Both the position numbers and the translations under genes were made by a program. A stretch of 29,870 nucleotides of DNA from a virus: positions 1 through 29,870 of IMG/VR virus record IMGVR_UViG_3300033991_000112; one strand, given 5' to 3'. Below the pieces are notes generated by a model. It was not told the origin of the DNA. It made no database searches and saw only the letters and a program-made list of their open reading frames with translations. Positions 6,456 to 16,009 of the stretch are shown one piece after another. Each line of letters opens with the position of its first letter. Within the stretch, counting starts at the first letter, position 1.

Positions 6456-9455
6456 CTAAAATTCACCTATTGTTTCTATAATTTCCTCAATCCCTTTTTT
6501 GGGTGCAATATAAGTTTCCTCAATACCTTTCTGAAATTCCATTCTTTGAGGTTCTTCCACTAAGGCAGGTGCAATATAATTCGCTAAATTTTGTATAGTG
6601 AAGAAAAACTCCTTTAAAAGTGAATAAGTCGGATTATCGGTTAGGGTATCCACTATTACTTTTCCCGTTACTATCTCTACCATATTATTAAGAGTTTCTG
6701 CCATACTTTTAACTATTTTACTGATTCTCTCATAACCCGCTTTTGCCAACTCCCAGTAAAGATACATTCCAATACCATAAAAAAGAAATGCCTTTGCTAA
6801 TCCCTGCGTATTTTTCCCGTTCTTTTTTCCTGCTTTTAATTCTTTAATAGTTCCTTTTATTAACCTATTTGTAAGCATAAAATTGGTTATCCGCCATCTA
6901 TTCATTTGCATAAACATCCTGCCATACCAAGTCTGTAAAATCAGGGGGGTTTCTGTCTTGGTAAATCTGCCCTGTGAAATAGCAATTAAATCATTTATCT
7001 TATGCAGTTTTTCTTGAGAAATTTCCCCCGTAATAAATTCCCTATCGGTTAATTCCGCCATAAACATACTGCCCCTGATTTCATATTCTCCCGCTCTCTG
7101 CTGTATCAATAATAAATCCTGAATTTTTTTAAATTTGCCTATTCCCTTTTGGGCATATTCGGCGAAAGTTCCCTCCAATACTCCATACTTATTAGCCATT
7201 TCTATCGCCTTTTTAGGGTTACTAAAAAATCTTTGCTTACCTATAAGGTATTTATGGAAATCCTGAACGATGATAGCATTTGCCTCGCCAGCGACTAAAT
7301 TCTTTAAACCAGACCAGATGCCTCGTGGAAGCCCAAGCAATTTTATGTATCCTAAATCCACAATCCCGTCGGCTAACCTGGCAACCCAAGCCATCTTACC
7401 AGTCCTAAAGTTCTGGTCTAATCCTCTGCCTTTTAAATTTTGCAAATATCGTTTCATCCACATAGCAGAACGGTTTTGCAGTAATAACTTGGTAATTGCC
7501 TGCCCTTCGGGCAATATCTGGTCTAATGCTTTTTTAGTCTCATAAAGATTGGAGTAGGCGTGTATAATCCGCCTTATATTAGTCGTGGGTTTTATTCCGC
7601 CCTTTCTTTCAAGGGCGAATTTAAAGAACTTCTCGCTACCGATAATATTATCAAGCTCAAGCATTAGATTTATTGGTATGTCGCTTGGCTTTTCTTTTTT
7701 GAAGAAATCGTCAATCGCCTTAAAAAATCCTTTACTGACTATTTTTTCCATCAATGGCTGTTCAAGATGGGTAACATAATGCTTGCGGTATTTTTCAAGC
7801 TGTAAATCTTTTCTGACCATTTTAAAGAAATTTTTAAGGTAAGCCACGACCGCAACTTCCTCTTTGGTTAAATCTATCCCCTTACCGCTTAATGCCTCTA
7901 AAATCTCTCTATTCTGCGGAGCAATAAGTCTTTTTATCTTTTCGCCAAGTTTAAGTTGTCTTGATTTTTCGGCTTTGGTAAGCATTAAGTTAAGTTGTAT
8001 ATTCCGCCTATTTACTTCCTGTCCGGCAAAAGTCAAAAGCTCATCAGCCTTATTTACTATCCCTTCAATCAGGGGATGCCCTTCTTTTATATCAACTGTC
8101 GGCATAAGCTCATTCATAATCCTGCCTGTTATTCCCACTGGCAAAATTTCTTCCTTATCTCCAAATTGGTCTATAACAATTCTTTTAGGCGTAATCTCTG
8201 GTTCGGGTAATTCCTTGATAATATCTTTTAATCCCTCAAGTTGTTTTTCGGATAATAATTTATCGCCCTTTTCAAATTTATCTAAATAATCTATTAATTT
8301 TTGCACTTGTGGTTGTATGGAATATTTTCCTTTCAATTCTTTTTGAAGTTGTTTAATATTTTCTATGCCGATAAACTTTTTAATCCTGCTGACTGTAATG
8401 TTGGAAAGCTCCTTCTCGGGCTGTAAGGATTTAACTTTAGTAATTAAATCTTGGAACGCAGTAATCTCTGGCTTGGTTACGACGGCAAGTTGAGGTATTG
8501 TCGGTTTTGTCTCCAATAATCCTACGGGTGCTTTCGTTGGTTTTTCGGCAGGTATAGATACCTTTTCTTGTATCGGCATAGTTCCAAATATACCTTTAAT
8601 TTTGCCCCAAAATGGCTTATCCACAATATTAATAACTTTTTCAGCAGGGATTTTTATGGTTACTCCCTGTTCTAATGAAGCCCTTAAATCCCGACCCGTA
8701 AGCCCTAATCCAACATATAGGGATTTCTGTTCGGCAGTAGTTAGCTCTCCCGATTGATAAATATTTCTAACTTGTTCACCTGTCAATGTTATCTCTCTCG
8801 GTAATTTATATTCAACAATTTTTTGTTTTGTAAAATTCTCAACCATTTTAGGAGCACGCCTGAAAATCCCGCGAACAATAAGCCCTTTGGTGATTAAATC
8901 AGCTAATTCAAGGACGGTTTTTGTCTCCTCTCCCACTTTCGCTTTTGCTATCCATTCGCGGGTAGGCACTATTTTATCTAATGCCGCATAAACAATAAGG
9001 CGCTTAGCCATACTTTTAGCCATATCTATCGGACTTGCAAATGCACCAGGAAATCCAGTTGCTAATGTATAAAGCATAACCATAGTGGTATATTCCTGTC
9101 TTTCCAAGTCAGGAGTAATTCCCGTTACTTTAGAATTCTGTCTCAATAAATCATAATTATTAGCGACATCCTTTAAGGATAATCCCGTAACTTCAGAAAG
9201 CGCATAGATATTGTGTGCTGTGGCAATTTCCCTTTCTGGTTTCTCTCCAAAAAAATTTTTAACCTTATCAAATATTTTCCATTCAGGAGCTTTGCTTATC
9301 TCTGGAATAACCCGATTATCAAATTCACCTATATCAGCATCGGTTAAAACTTTAGGTGCGAGCATATCCATATCAGAATCAGATAATATCTGGGATTGCT
9401 GTTCCTTGTCGTATTTTTCTATATCGCTATCTGTTAATGCTACTGGCTCATCCAT
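6456..9455 (-). CDS. Large internal virion (ejection) protein, gp16-like by position
   Basis: 999 residues, the largest protein here. It is mostly helical and Lys/Glu-rich, with hydrophobic stretches near residues 130-155 and in the C-terminal third (for example LFYGIGMYLYWELA). In T7-type phages the largest protein of the gp14-gp15-gp16 set is ejected into the cell envelope to carry DNA across. I see no lysozyme or transglycosylase motif at the N-terminus. Instead the first 50 residues contain three short similar segments: LTDSDIEKYD, LSDSDMDML and LTDADIGEFD. The start overlaps the preceding gene by 16 bases. Assignment is by length, composition and gene order. Confidence 0.65.
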   Translation of the reverse strand: MDEPVALTDSDIEKYDKEQQSQILSDSDMDMLAPKVLTDADIGEFDNRVIPEISKAPEWKIFDKVKNFFGEKPEREIATAHNIYALSEVTGLSLKDVANNYDLLRQNSKVTGITPDLERQEYTTMVMLYTLATGFPGAFASPIDMAKSMAKRLIVYAALDKIVPTREWIAKAKVGEETKTVLELADLITKGLIVRGIFRRAPKMVENFTKQKIVEYKLPREITLTGEQVRNIYQSGELTTAEQKSLYVGLGLTGRDLRASLEQGVTIKIPAEKVINIVDKPFWGKIKGIFGTMPIQEKVSIPAEKPTKAPVGLLETKPTIPQLAVVTKPEITAFQDLITKVKSLQPEKELSNITVSRIKKFIGIENIKQLQKELKGKYSIQPQVQKLIDYLDKFEKGDKLLSEKQLEGLKDIIKELPEPEITPKRIVIDQFGDKEEILPVGITGRIMNELMPTVDIKEGHPLIEGIVNKADELLTFAGQEVNRRNIQLNLMLTKAEKSRQLKLGEKIKRLIAPQNREILEALSGKGIDLTKEEVAVVAYLKNFFKMVRKDLQLEKYRKHYVTHLEQPLMEKIVSKGFFKAIDDFFKKEKPSDIPINLMLELDNIIGSEKFFKFALERKGGIKPTTNIRRIIHAYSNLYETKKALDQILPEGQAITKLLLQNRSAMWMKRYLQNLKGRGLDQNFRTGKMAWVARLADGIVDLGYIKLLGLPRGIWSGLKNLVAGEANAIIVQDFHKYLIGKQRFFSNPKKAIEMANKYGVLEGTFAEYAQKGIGKFKKIQDLLLIQQRAGEYEIRGSMFMAELTDREFITGEISQEKLHKINDLIAISQGRFTKTETPLILQTWYGRMFMQMNRWRITNFMLTNRLIKGTIKELKAGKKNGKNTQGLAKAFLFYGIGMYLYWELAKAGYERISKIVKSMAETLNNMVEIVTGKVIVDTLTDNPTYSLLKEFFFTIQNLANYIAPALVEEPQRMEFQKGIEETYIAPKKGIEEIIETIGEF

Positions 9456-10858
9456 TGTCCTTCCTTATTACGAATATATGTTTTACCATTAATAACTCTT
9501 TTATCGCCTTCCCGATATTTTTCTGTTCTTATCCTATCTAAATCGGTTTCTATCTGGTCTGAGATTATTTGATTAGACATATCTAAAACATCTTTACCTG
9601 CTACAATTCCACCTAAAAGTTGTTTAATCCGCAAGGCAAGTTCTTCATCGGTGGGGTTACTTTGTATTTTAAGCCGTTGTTTAAGTCCCTCAATAGCTGA
9701 CTTAATCTTTCCTGACTGCCTATTCCACTCTATATCTTCAAGATTTTGTTTTATTTGGTTAAGCAATTTTGCCTCTTGGGGATTAACTATTCCGTCGGCA
9801 TAAGCATTGGCTAAGATTTCTCTTGCTCTCCATAAATCAACATTATCGTCTATAAAATTGTCTATTAAGTCTAAATACTTTTTGGCTTCTGTTGCCCTTA
9901 CTGTGGGTTTTCTATCTCGTCTTTTTTCAGAAATTATCTTCTTTAAATCATTCTCTATCCCTCCCTGTAATCCTTTTTGATAACTAACTAATATCTTTTT
10001 CGGCACTCCTCCTTCTTCTTCGGGAATTGCCATTTCATTTTCTATGTCTTTAAAAGTAAGAGTATTGGTAGAAATCTTATCTAAAATATTATTATGTTTT
10101 ACATTTCTAAGTTCGTCTAAATCTCTTTTATATTTTTGGTTATTTTGAAATATCCTGCGTTGTGCTACCTCTATAAGTTCAAGCCTTGTCCCAGTAGTAA
10201 GATATTTATAAATCCCTTCTTCGCCTTTTTTGAGTTCATTCAAAACAAAAGAATCTTTTTCTTGCGTCGCCGTTTCATCATAAATCTTAAATTTAATATT
10301 ATTTATATCCCATTTCTGCTTATCCTCTTCTGCCTTCTCATAACTAATTGCCCCCTTTTGTGCCGCCTCATCAGCCGTCCTAAAAGCCGTTTCCCTGTCT
10401 GTAGTTTGTTCCATAAGTTTCTCATACTCCACCCGCCATTTATCCAGCGACTTCTTGGCAAATGTCCTCTGGAGTTCAACACCAGCGACAATCTCTTTCT
10501 GCTGTATTTCCAGATTAAACCTGTCTCTCTCAAAGGGTATGGAAATCATCCCCATTGCGTCGGTTCTGGCTTTAGTTAGCCGAGCCTGGTAGCGTTTTAA
10601 ACCCTCCTCTGAAGTATCAGGGTCATTTATGGCGTCAAGGTTTATTTCCTCAATAGTTTTAAGATAGAAATTCTGCCCTTTGAGTTTCTCCTCTTCAGTC
10701 CGGACTTTTTCCAAGAAAGCACCAATACCGCTAATAGTTCTTCCTGCTTCCTGGATAAGTTGACCAGAAGGAGTAAGCTCGTCTCGGGCAATCCTTCTTG
10801 TCGGTGCTTGCTCAGTTACTTGGCGAACCATTGGTTCTATGCGTGGGATTTTTACCAT
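9440..10858 (-). CDS. Internal virion protein, gp15-like by position
   Basis: 472 residues, highly charged and helical throughout, with long coiled-coil-like runs and no membrane segment. It follows the gp14-like gene by one base and precedes the largest ejection protein, as gp15 does in T7. The N-terminus has a conserved-looking short basic stretch (PRIEPMVRQV) and then a Gly-Ile-Gly helix start near residue 43. It would form part of the ejected channel. The family cannot be proven by motif; gene order and helical content are the evidence. Confidence 0.65.
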   Translation of the reverse strand: MVKIPRIEPMVRQVTEQAPTRRIARDELTPSGQLIQEAGRTISGIGAFLEKVRTEEEKLKGQNFYLKTIEEINLDAINDPDTSEEGLKRYQARLTKARTDAMGMISIPFERDRFNLEIQQKEIVAGVELQRTFAKKSLDKWRVEYEKLMEQTTDRETAFRTADEAAQKGAISYEKAEEDKQKWDINNIKFKIYDETATQEKDSFVLNELKKGEEGIYKYLTTGTRLELIEVAQRRIFQNNQKYKRDLDELRNVKHNNILDKISTNTLTFKDIENEMAIPEEEGGVPKKILVSYQKGLQGGIENDLKKIISEKRRDRKPTVRATEAKKYLDLIDNFIDDNVDLWRAREILANAYADGIVNPQEAKLLNQIKQNLEDIEWNRQSGKIKSAIEGLKQRLKIQSNPTDEELALRIKQLLGGIVAGKDVLDMSNQIISDQIETDLDRIRTEKYREGDKRVINGKTYIRNKEGQWMSQ

Positions 10859-10859
10859 A

Positions 10860-11405
10860 TTATTGTCCTATTTTGGTCTTATAATGAGATGACCTTATAA
10901 TATCCTGCATCTCACTTTCCGATAATTTGTAACCTTTATAATATCCTGGAGTAGTAGTTTTTGATGTAGTGAAATTGGAGGCATAAGTCGCTCCTGCCTT
11001 CAATAAAGTCATTCCGCCTCTGGCTATACTGCCATATAAAGCCTGTTTGCCATAGTAGCGCCTTAACTCCGCCTCACTTTCATATCCCATTGCCTGAACT
11101 TCAGTATTAAATCTATCAATGGCAATATCTAATTCAGCATTAGCAATACTATCTAACATCACATCTAAGGGGCTTCCCGTTGTTGTCTTTACTCCTGCCT
11201 TTGCGTAGCCAGCTCTTTGTGTGCCAAAGATATAGCCATACTGCTTGCGCTTCTGGTATTCGGTAAGCCTCATACCAATTCTGGTAGCTTCTGCCTGTTG
11301 CTCGGCTACTCTGGCGTTATATTCCTGGGCTTTCTTTTCCTGGATGCCGGAGATAATCACTCCGCCTGCTTCTAAAATACTACCCGCTACTGGAACCCAA
11401 CTCAT
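10860..11405 (-). CDS. Internal virion protein, gp14-like
   Basis: 181 residues. The N-terminal 20 residues (Gly/Ile/Ala rich) could be membrane-active, followed by an Ala/Glu/Gln helix and then a KRKQYGYIFGTQRAGYAKAGV segment (about residues 52-72). Next comes GSPLDVMLDSIANAELD, a pattern common in small podoviral ejection proteins. The start overlaps the stop of the tail tubular B-like gene by four bases (ATGA). In T7-type phages the corresponding protein inserts into the outer membrane during ejection. The assignment is by motif recollection and position. Confidence 0.7.
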   Translation of the reverse strand: MSWVPVAGSILEAGGVIISGIQEKKAQEYNARVAEQQAEATRIGMRLTEYQKRKQYGYIFGTQRAGYAKAGVKTTTGSPLDVMLDSIANAELDIAIDRFNTEVQAMGYESEAELRRYYGKQALYGSIARGGMTLLKAGATYASNFTTSKTTTPGYYKGYKLSESEMQDIIRSSHYKTKIGQ

Positions 11406-13666
11406 TTTTCCTCCACTTCACTACGCAAAATGACACAAAGTATATTTAATGGTAATGGTTGCGCCTGTCTTATCAACAATTCCGTATCCTTAAACCAACC
11501 TGTGCCGAAATGTTTTTCCACATCACCGGTTACAAGCTCAGGCGGTTCGCCCAATGGGTCATTGACTTTGCCGAAATAAACAGTATCTAAATTATCCTCA
11601 TCCGTGCCAATCTGCATACCCAGGCTTCTATATACTCTTAGTGTAGCCAAATAAATCCGCCTGTTTTTTGTCTGGCCTGTGCCGACAGGAGAGCCATCGC
11701 TTAACTTCAATAATTGCATATCTGCGGTATAGGGAAGCCCTGCGTGAACTACTGCTGCCTTATGCAGTAGGGTTATTGATCCTGATGGATTAACAAGGAA
11801 GGTCTGCTGTGCCGCAGGTATTCCGCCATCAACCTGGACTGTTACCGTTTCTCCTGCCAAGTGCGATAAACCGCTTATATCTGTTACCATTTCTCTTATC
11901 TCTCCGCCGGAGATATAAGTCCCATATCCTGTGCCATCTATGGTATCGCCTTCCAAGTTGGTCAATGCAAAAGCAGTAGCGCTTGTGCTGATTACTAAAT
12001 AATGCCTGTTGTTTATATCGGTCATACCTAAAACACCGGTAATCTTAATCTGTGTGCCTTCGGATAAGCCGTGAGAGTTTGAGGTTATCACAACCGGATT
12101 GGTTTTTGAAATAGCGCTTATATCAAGAGGATTATCAAGGGTAAGTGCAGAGTCAACCCTGACCGGGTCCCACTCATCGGTAAAATCCTCATCGGTAAAA
12201 TATTCAATATAGCGCTTGGTTACTCCGTTGATTACCCGCTTTACCACAACCCATATCTGATCATCATCATTGTCCCTGGGAATTATGGCGATACTCTCAA
12301 ATACGCCTGCGCCTTGTGCGTCGCTACCGGCGATAATCCTTGACCATCCCATAACTTCCTCCTCGGCATTACGGGTTAATACAGCAATCTGACCGTCATT
12401 CCTGACTACCCAGATCCTGTCATTAGGGGATTGCTGATAGGCGATGTCCTTAGCGCCCAAGCCGTCTTTTAATATATGCTCTGCCAATAGGTTCATATCT
12501 GAGGCACGCATCGCATCTATCTCAAGGAAATAAGCCAATTCTCTTAACTTATTCAAGTCTCTTTGTATGTAATAGACATTATTACCTAAGAAAACAGGTT
12601 TCAAGCCTGACGCCCCGTAAATAGTATCTAAATGTGCAACAATCTCAGTAGGCGTAATCGGAGATTGCTCTGTTCCTGAGCTTGCCGAGAAATTACCTCC
12701 AGCAGTTCCAATCTGCAAGTATTTTGTATTTGAGGCAAGCCATTTGATTGCATTAACTTGTCTGGCCGCCAAAGCATAGGCCACCGCTTCATCATCTGCG
12801 GCAGTTCCCACATCAAAATTATCATAAGAATTTATATTGCTTCCCCAGAACTTCATCGGTTCGTGGTCTGTATTTCCATAATAAAGCCGTTGTTCGTGAA
12901 ATTCTACCACGTGTGGCCAACCCCTTGTATCGCTAAATGCCCCCTCAGCCCAGTCGGTTGTTACTCCTCCAGCAACCCCTAAATTACCTGCTGTGCCATC
13001 TGGCTCTGCCTGGACTGTTGCGGTTACTGTTGTAGCAGAACTTACTCCATCTATCAAAACAACACCGTTTTTAATACGCCATAAAGCGCCTGAATGTAAA
13101 GCATTGAATAAATTAGCTCCAGCAGAGATAGTTATAGGACCACCTGTATCTGCTGATGCACTTAACGCTATAGTCGTAATATTTGTATCAAGGAAAGGCC
13201 CGCGTTTAAATGTTACATCTGTCAAAGTAAAACTGGTTGCGCTTACTCTTTCTAATTTTGCTGGCTTATGGTTTGGATGAGTAATGTATAAAGTATCGGC
13301 ATCCTGGGCAAAGTGCAGCTCAAATAATTCATCTGTTGCATAAGTGGTTGTAGTTTGGACAGGAAGTCCCCCGCTTTCTACCCTACCGTTATTAGCAAAG
13401 AAACGGATATAATTATTGCCAAACTCAAGGACATAATTTTGGGTAGTGGAGAACTGGAAGGGTATTAAGCGTACTGCGCCTGAGCTTGAGGTCTCGGCAA
13501 CATAATATGTGCCTGGCCTGAAATTCGCCCCGCCTAACTGATTTATGAACCAATTAGCCAGTATTTTGACGCCATTGGCAAACTTCGCCAAATCAAAGCG
13601 CCCCATCGCTTGAGGGGATATTTCTCCAGCCGTAAAGTTAGTCTGTTGCGTAGTTACTTTAGACAT
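11402..13666 (-). CDS. Tail tubular protein B-type (nozzle) protein
   Basis: 754 residues. The N-terminus has the signature seen in podoviral tail nozzle proteins: QTNFTAGEISPQAMGRFDLAKF in its early residues, then NGVKILANWFINQLGGANFRPGT and a strand ending VRLIPFQFS. The rest is beta-rich with repeated Asp/Gly turns. It would form the tip of the short tail below the adaptor and close the DNA channel. It follows the tubular A-like gene by nine bases with a GAGGTAG site before the ATG. Length is close to that of other such proteins. The family call is firm; the detailed relation to T7 gp12 is inferred. Confidence 0.8.
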   Translation of the reverse strand: MSKVTTQQTNFTAGEISPQAMGRFDLAKFANGVKILANWFINQLGGANFRPGTYYVAETSSSGAVRLIPFQFSTTQNYVLEFGNNYIRFFANNGRVESGGLPVQTTTTYATDELFELHFAQDADTLYITHPNHKPAKLERVSATSFTLTDVTFKRGPFLDTNITTIALSASADTGGPITISAGANLFNALHSGALWRIKNGVVLIDGVSSATTVTATVQAEPDGTAGNLGVAGGVTTDWAEGAFSDTRGWPHVVEFHEQRLYYGNTDHEPMKFWGSNINSYDNFDVGTAADDEAVAYALAARQVNAIKWLASNTKYLQIGTAGGNFSASSGTEQSPITPTEIVAHLDTIYGASGLKPVFLGNNVYYIQRDLNKLRELAYFLEIDAMRASDMNLLAEHILKDGLGAKDIAYQQSPNDRIWVVRNDGQIAVLTRNAEEEVMGWSRIIAGSDAQGAGVFESIAIIPRDNDDDQIWVVVKRVINGVTKRYIEYFTDEDFTDEWDPVRVDSALTLDNPLDISAISKTNPVVITSNSHGLSEGTQIKITGVLGMTDINNRHYLVISTSATAFALTNLEGDTIDGTGYGTYISGGEIREMVTDISGLSHLAGETVTVQVDGGIPAAQQTFLVNPSGSITLLHKAAVVHAGLPYTADMQLLKLSDGSPVGTGQTKNRRIYLATLRVYRSLGMQIGTDEDNLDTVYFGKVNDPLGEPPELVTGDVEKHFGTGWFKDTELLIRQAQPLPLNILCVILRSEVEEK

Positions 13667-13675
13667 ACTACCTCG

Positions 13676-14302
13676 CTAAAATGGATGCCATGTCGCTTCG
13701 CCTGGTCTATGCGTTTCAAATCCTACGCCAACATTACGAGCTAATTCCCACTCATCCATCCTCGCTGAAATCGGCGTTCCCTGTTGTGAATCAATAGCAA
13801 TCGCCCTGGGCAATTTTATCTTCTCGTATTCCTCCATAAGTGCCTGGGCTTTTGTGGCAGATTCAATAAGGTTATAACACAACTCAACCGCCAACCTACA
13901 AGCCAAAGCAGATACAAACTGCGGGAAATACTTTGTCGGGTCATCAATTCTTGCTGTATAGATAATCTTTAAGCCCGTAGTATCTGATAAAATCCCGTCC
14001 TGCTCAACCTTAACGATTGCGTTAGAGTCGCTAACAAAGTTAAGTTTCAGGAAATCAGAGGGTTTAGCATAAACTATTGTCATTCCATCTTCGGTCATAA
14101 CAGGCGTGGTAGACAATGTCGCCAGAACTGCCCGCTTCTGCGCAAAACTCCATAGATGTTCGGTCAAGACCTCATCTCTTATGTCATCATAAATAGCATT
14201 GACCGCCCTTGCCTCTGGAGTATTTTCGGTAAATGAGGATATGCGTTTAGCACCTATTTTTACTAAAGCCAAGTTGACTAAAGCCACTTTTGATTGTGCC
14301 AA
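13676..14302 (-). CDS. Tail tubular protein A-like (gp11-type adaptor), TTG start
   Basis: 208 residues. The N-terminal half shows the adaptor signature: ALVNLALVKIGAKRISSFTENTPEA, then RDEVLTEHLWSFAQKRAVLA. This protein joins the portal ring to the nozzle. The start codon appears to be TTG (14302-14300), supported by a strong AAGGAGG site about six bases before it, and no ATG lies near. It is the first gene after the terminator at 14315-14350, so it may begin a new transcription or processing unit. Confidence 0.85.
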   Translation of the reverse strand: MAQSKVALVNLALVKIGAKRISSFTENTPEARAVNAIYDDIRDEVLTEHLWSFAQKRAVLATLSTTPVMTEDGMTIVYAKPSDFLKLNFVSDSNAIVKVEQDGILSDTTGLKIIYTARIDDPTKYFPQFVSALACRLAVELCYNLIESATKAQALMEEYEKIKLPRAIAIDSQQGTPISARMDEWELARNVGVGFETHRPGEATWHPF

Positions 14303-14314
14303 TTTTTACCTCCT

Positions 14315-14350
14315 TAAAACTAAAGAGGGAAGGATTTCTCCTTCCCTCTT
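14315..14350 (-). terminator. Strong intrinsic-type hairpin after the head genes
   Basis: On the minus strand a perfect 11-base-pair stem (arms at 14350-14340 and 14333-14323, AAGAGGGAAGG and CCTTCCCTCTT) encloses a six-base loop (AGAAAT) and is followed by TAGTTTTA, a weak U-rich run. It lies between the head-associated gene and the tail tubular A-like gene. It probably reduces read-through or protects the capsid transcript end; the short U run suggests incomplete termination, so tail genes can still be expressed. Confidence 0.8.
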
Positions 14351-14357
14351 ATTGATG

Positions 14358-14786
14358 TTAATCCTGCGTATAGAAAATCGCTATCTTGATAGTTCCTGTT
14401 GCCGCTGAAGCACCAGAAGTCTTAATAACTATCTGATTGTCATTTGATGCTGTTCCTATCACATAGTCGAAACCATCAATGTGCGATAAGCGCGCAAAGC
14501 CAACAGTTGAAGCAATCACCGCAGAAATATATCTCATACTTGCGGCCGCGTCTCCAACCGATAGTTGGCAGGTTGCTTGCAAAGCATCCCAGGCAAGGAT
14601 GATTTCTTGTATCCTTGCGCCAGCAGGTAATGTATTACCCATGTAAATCTCAGAAGCTGTTGCTAAACTTGATGCCTCATAGCTATCTACAATGCACTTT
14701 ACCCGCGCATCATAAATGCCTCTTGCGGTCTGACTGGCAAGTCCGCCTGCTCTTGCTAATGTTGAATTAACTCCATAAACTGCCAT
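14358..14786 (-). CDS. Head-associated (decoration-like) structural protein
   Basis: 142 residues, rich in Ala, Gly, Ser and Thr with alternating strand patterns and no charged coiled coil. Features include LPAGARIQEIILAWDALQA and, at the end, SGTIKIAIFYTQD-like strands. It lies directly after the major capsid gene and before the terminator, with a very good ribosome-binding site (AAGGAGG) before the ATG, which suggests high expression like the capsid gene. These traits fit a head-stabilising or decoration protein. No specific family is recognised. Confidence 0.6.
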   Translation of the reverse strand: MAVYGVNSTLARAGGLASQTARGIYDARVKCIVDSYEASSLATASEIYMGNTLPAGARIQEIILAWDALQATCQLSVGDAAASMRYISAVIASTVGFARLSHIDGFDYVIGTASNDNQIVIKTSGASAATGTIKIAIFYTQD

Positions 14787-14810
14787 CGTAAACCTCCTTC
14801 TTAATTAATT

Positions 14811-15668
14811 TTATTCTGTGCAGGCAATCTCAACCACGCGTTCCTCTTCCAAACGAGTTGCACCTAATGCTATTCGCACATAAACCTGCCAAGCATAATT
14901 CTTATCTGGTCTCTCTGTGATACGACCTTCGGCGTCTTTCTGAACCGCAAGTTGAACACCTTTTCTCTGGAAAGCATAAACTCTCCTGTCAGAGCTGTTA
15001 TCAGTGGTAAGTTGCTCAGTATGGATAAAATTAAATCCTAACCAAGTAAGAATTTCGCCCTGAACCAATGCTTTGACTGTATTATAATCAACGCTGGTTA
15101 CTTCGGTTGTGCCGAGTAAATCCTCAAGTTGTTCTCCGCCATAAGTGCAGAAACGGTCTTCTTTATCCACTTCGGCTTTGTCAAGGATTTTTTTGGCATT
15201 GATGAGTTTGGCTTTGGTAAGACCTACAGAAGAACCACTGACTTTTTGTGCAGTTCCTAAAGTTACTGAAGTTGCTCCAGCCTGCCCTGTATAGGCTGTT
15301 CCATCAAGGGCTTGGATGATAACCAGGTCTTTCTTTCTGGCTATCGCCGCCTTCTTGGCTTGCATATAGGTTGACTTTGGATCGACCAGCATCTGCAATG
15401 CCTCAAAGGGGTCTTCCAATGTATTTGAAACAAAATACTGTGGAGTTACTCTGCGTCTGTAATGTGAAGCATCCTGGATAGGGGTATCCTGTAGACGAGA
15501 GGTAATTTCCACCATAGTATCCGTACCATACTGGTTATAGTATTTATGCTCCCCAGTCCAGTTGGTATCCACCATTACGCATGCTGATAGGCGTTCTTCA
15601 ACCTGTTGTGCAAGCAATGTAATGGCAGCCTGATACTGTCTAACAAATGCAGTAGAAGGTGCACCCAT
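14811..15668 (-). CDS. Major capsid protein
   Basis: 285 residues. Recognisable parts include an N-terminal AFVRQYQAAITLLAQQ helix, a THYRR-like turn (SHYRRRVTP) and DPFEALQMLVDPKSTYMQAKKAA. Next come a long helix with KKDLVIIQALDG, a LTKAKLINAKKILDKAEV helix, and a C-terminal part with YAFQRKGVQLAVQKDAEGRI. The order fits the HK97-type coat proteins of podoviruses, which assemble into the icosahedral shell on a scaffold. It follows the scaffold-like gene at a short distance, has an AAGGAG site before the ATG and is preceded by a 140-base leader with two hairpins. Confidence 0.85.
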   Translation of the reverse strand: MGAPSTAFVRQYQAAITLLAQQVEERLSACVMVDTNWTGEHKYYNQYGTDTMVEITSRLQDTPIQDASHYRRRVTPQYFVSNTLEDPFEALQMLVDPKSTYMQAKKAAIARKKDLVIIQALDGTAYTGQAGATSVTLGTAQKVSGSSVGLTKAKLINAKKILDKAEVDKEDRFCTYGGEQLEDLLGTTEVTSVDYNTVKALVQGEILTWLGFNFIHTEQLTTDNSSDRRVYAFQRKGVQLAVQKDAEGRITERPDKNYAWQVYVRIALGATRLEEERVVEIACTE

Positions 15669-15704
15669 CGTATTCTCCTTTTTAAGTTTCGGTTAAATTG
15701 TTAA

Positions 15705-15779
15705 TCTCTTACCAAGAGAGTATCCTTAAAAAGGGTCTCTTTATTACTATTTTTGAGGGCTTCTTACGAAGGTGTCCTC
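15705..15779 (-). promoter_or_regulatory. Capsid-gene leader with two RNA hairpins
   Basis: The 140 bases between 15808 and 15669 hold no gene. On the minus strand one hairpin at 15779-15755 pairs GAGG with CCTC outside and CTTC with GAAG inside a GTAA tetraloop; GNRA loops are unusually stable. A second at 15719-15705 is TCTCTT/AAGAGA with a three-base loop. Neither is followed by a long U run, so they are better read as a transcript-stability or processing leader than as terminators. I could not identify promoter boxes. The location before the most highly expressed gene supports a regulatory role. Confidence 0.5.
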
Positions 15780-15808
15780 TACTACTTTAGGGTTTGCTCT
15801 AAGATTGG

Positions 15809-16009
15809 CTATTTTCCCTTTGGGCTCTTCACAGAGTTATCCTTTGGGGCTTCACCAAGTGTCTCAATAGCAAACTTCCAAGCCTTTTCGGCAAGCTCAA
15901 AAACTTCTCCTTCCCGTAAACCTAGTATAGAAGCAGTCTTAATAAAAGGCTCTAAACACTTAATCCTTAATTCGCAAATTTCTTTATTAGTCAATCCTGC
16001 GGGGTTCAT
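15809..16009 (-). CDS. Small hypothetical protein between scaffold and capsid genes
   Basis: 66 residues, helical, with a Lys-rich C-terminus, no membrane segment and two Cys. The start overlaps the scaffold stop by four bases (ATGA), so it is translationally coupled. It contains NPAGLTNKEICELRIKCLEP at the start, a pattern seen in small phage proteins of unknown role next to capsid genes. I have no function to propose beyond a possible assembly accessory. Confidence 0.55.
   Translation of the reverse strand: MNPAGLTNKEICELRIKCLEPFIKTASILGLREGEVFELAEKAWKFAIETLGEAPKDNSVKSPKGK

Noticed and set aside
7864-8289. Plus-strand open frame of 141 codons inside the large ejection gene, and similar ones at 2666-3091 and 10136-10579
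   Set aside because: They lie wholly antisense to well-supported minus-strand genes, lack ribosome-binding sites and have low-complexity compositions typical of shadow frames.
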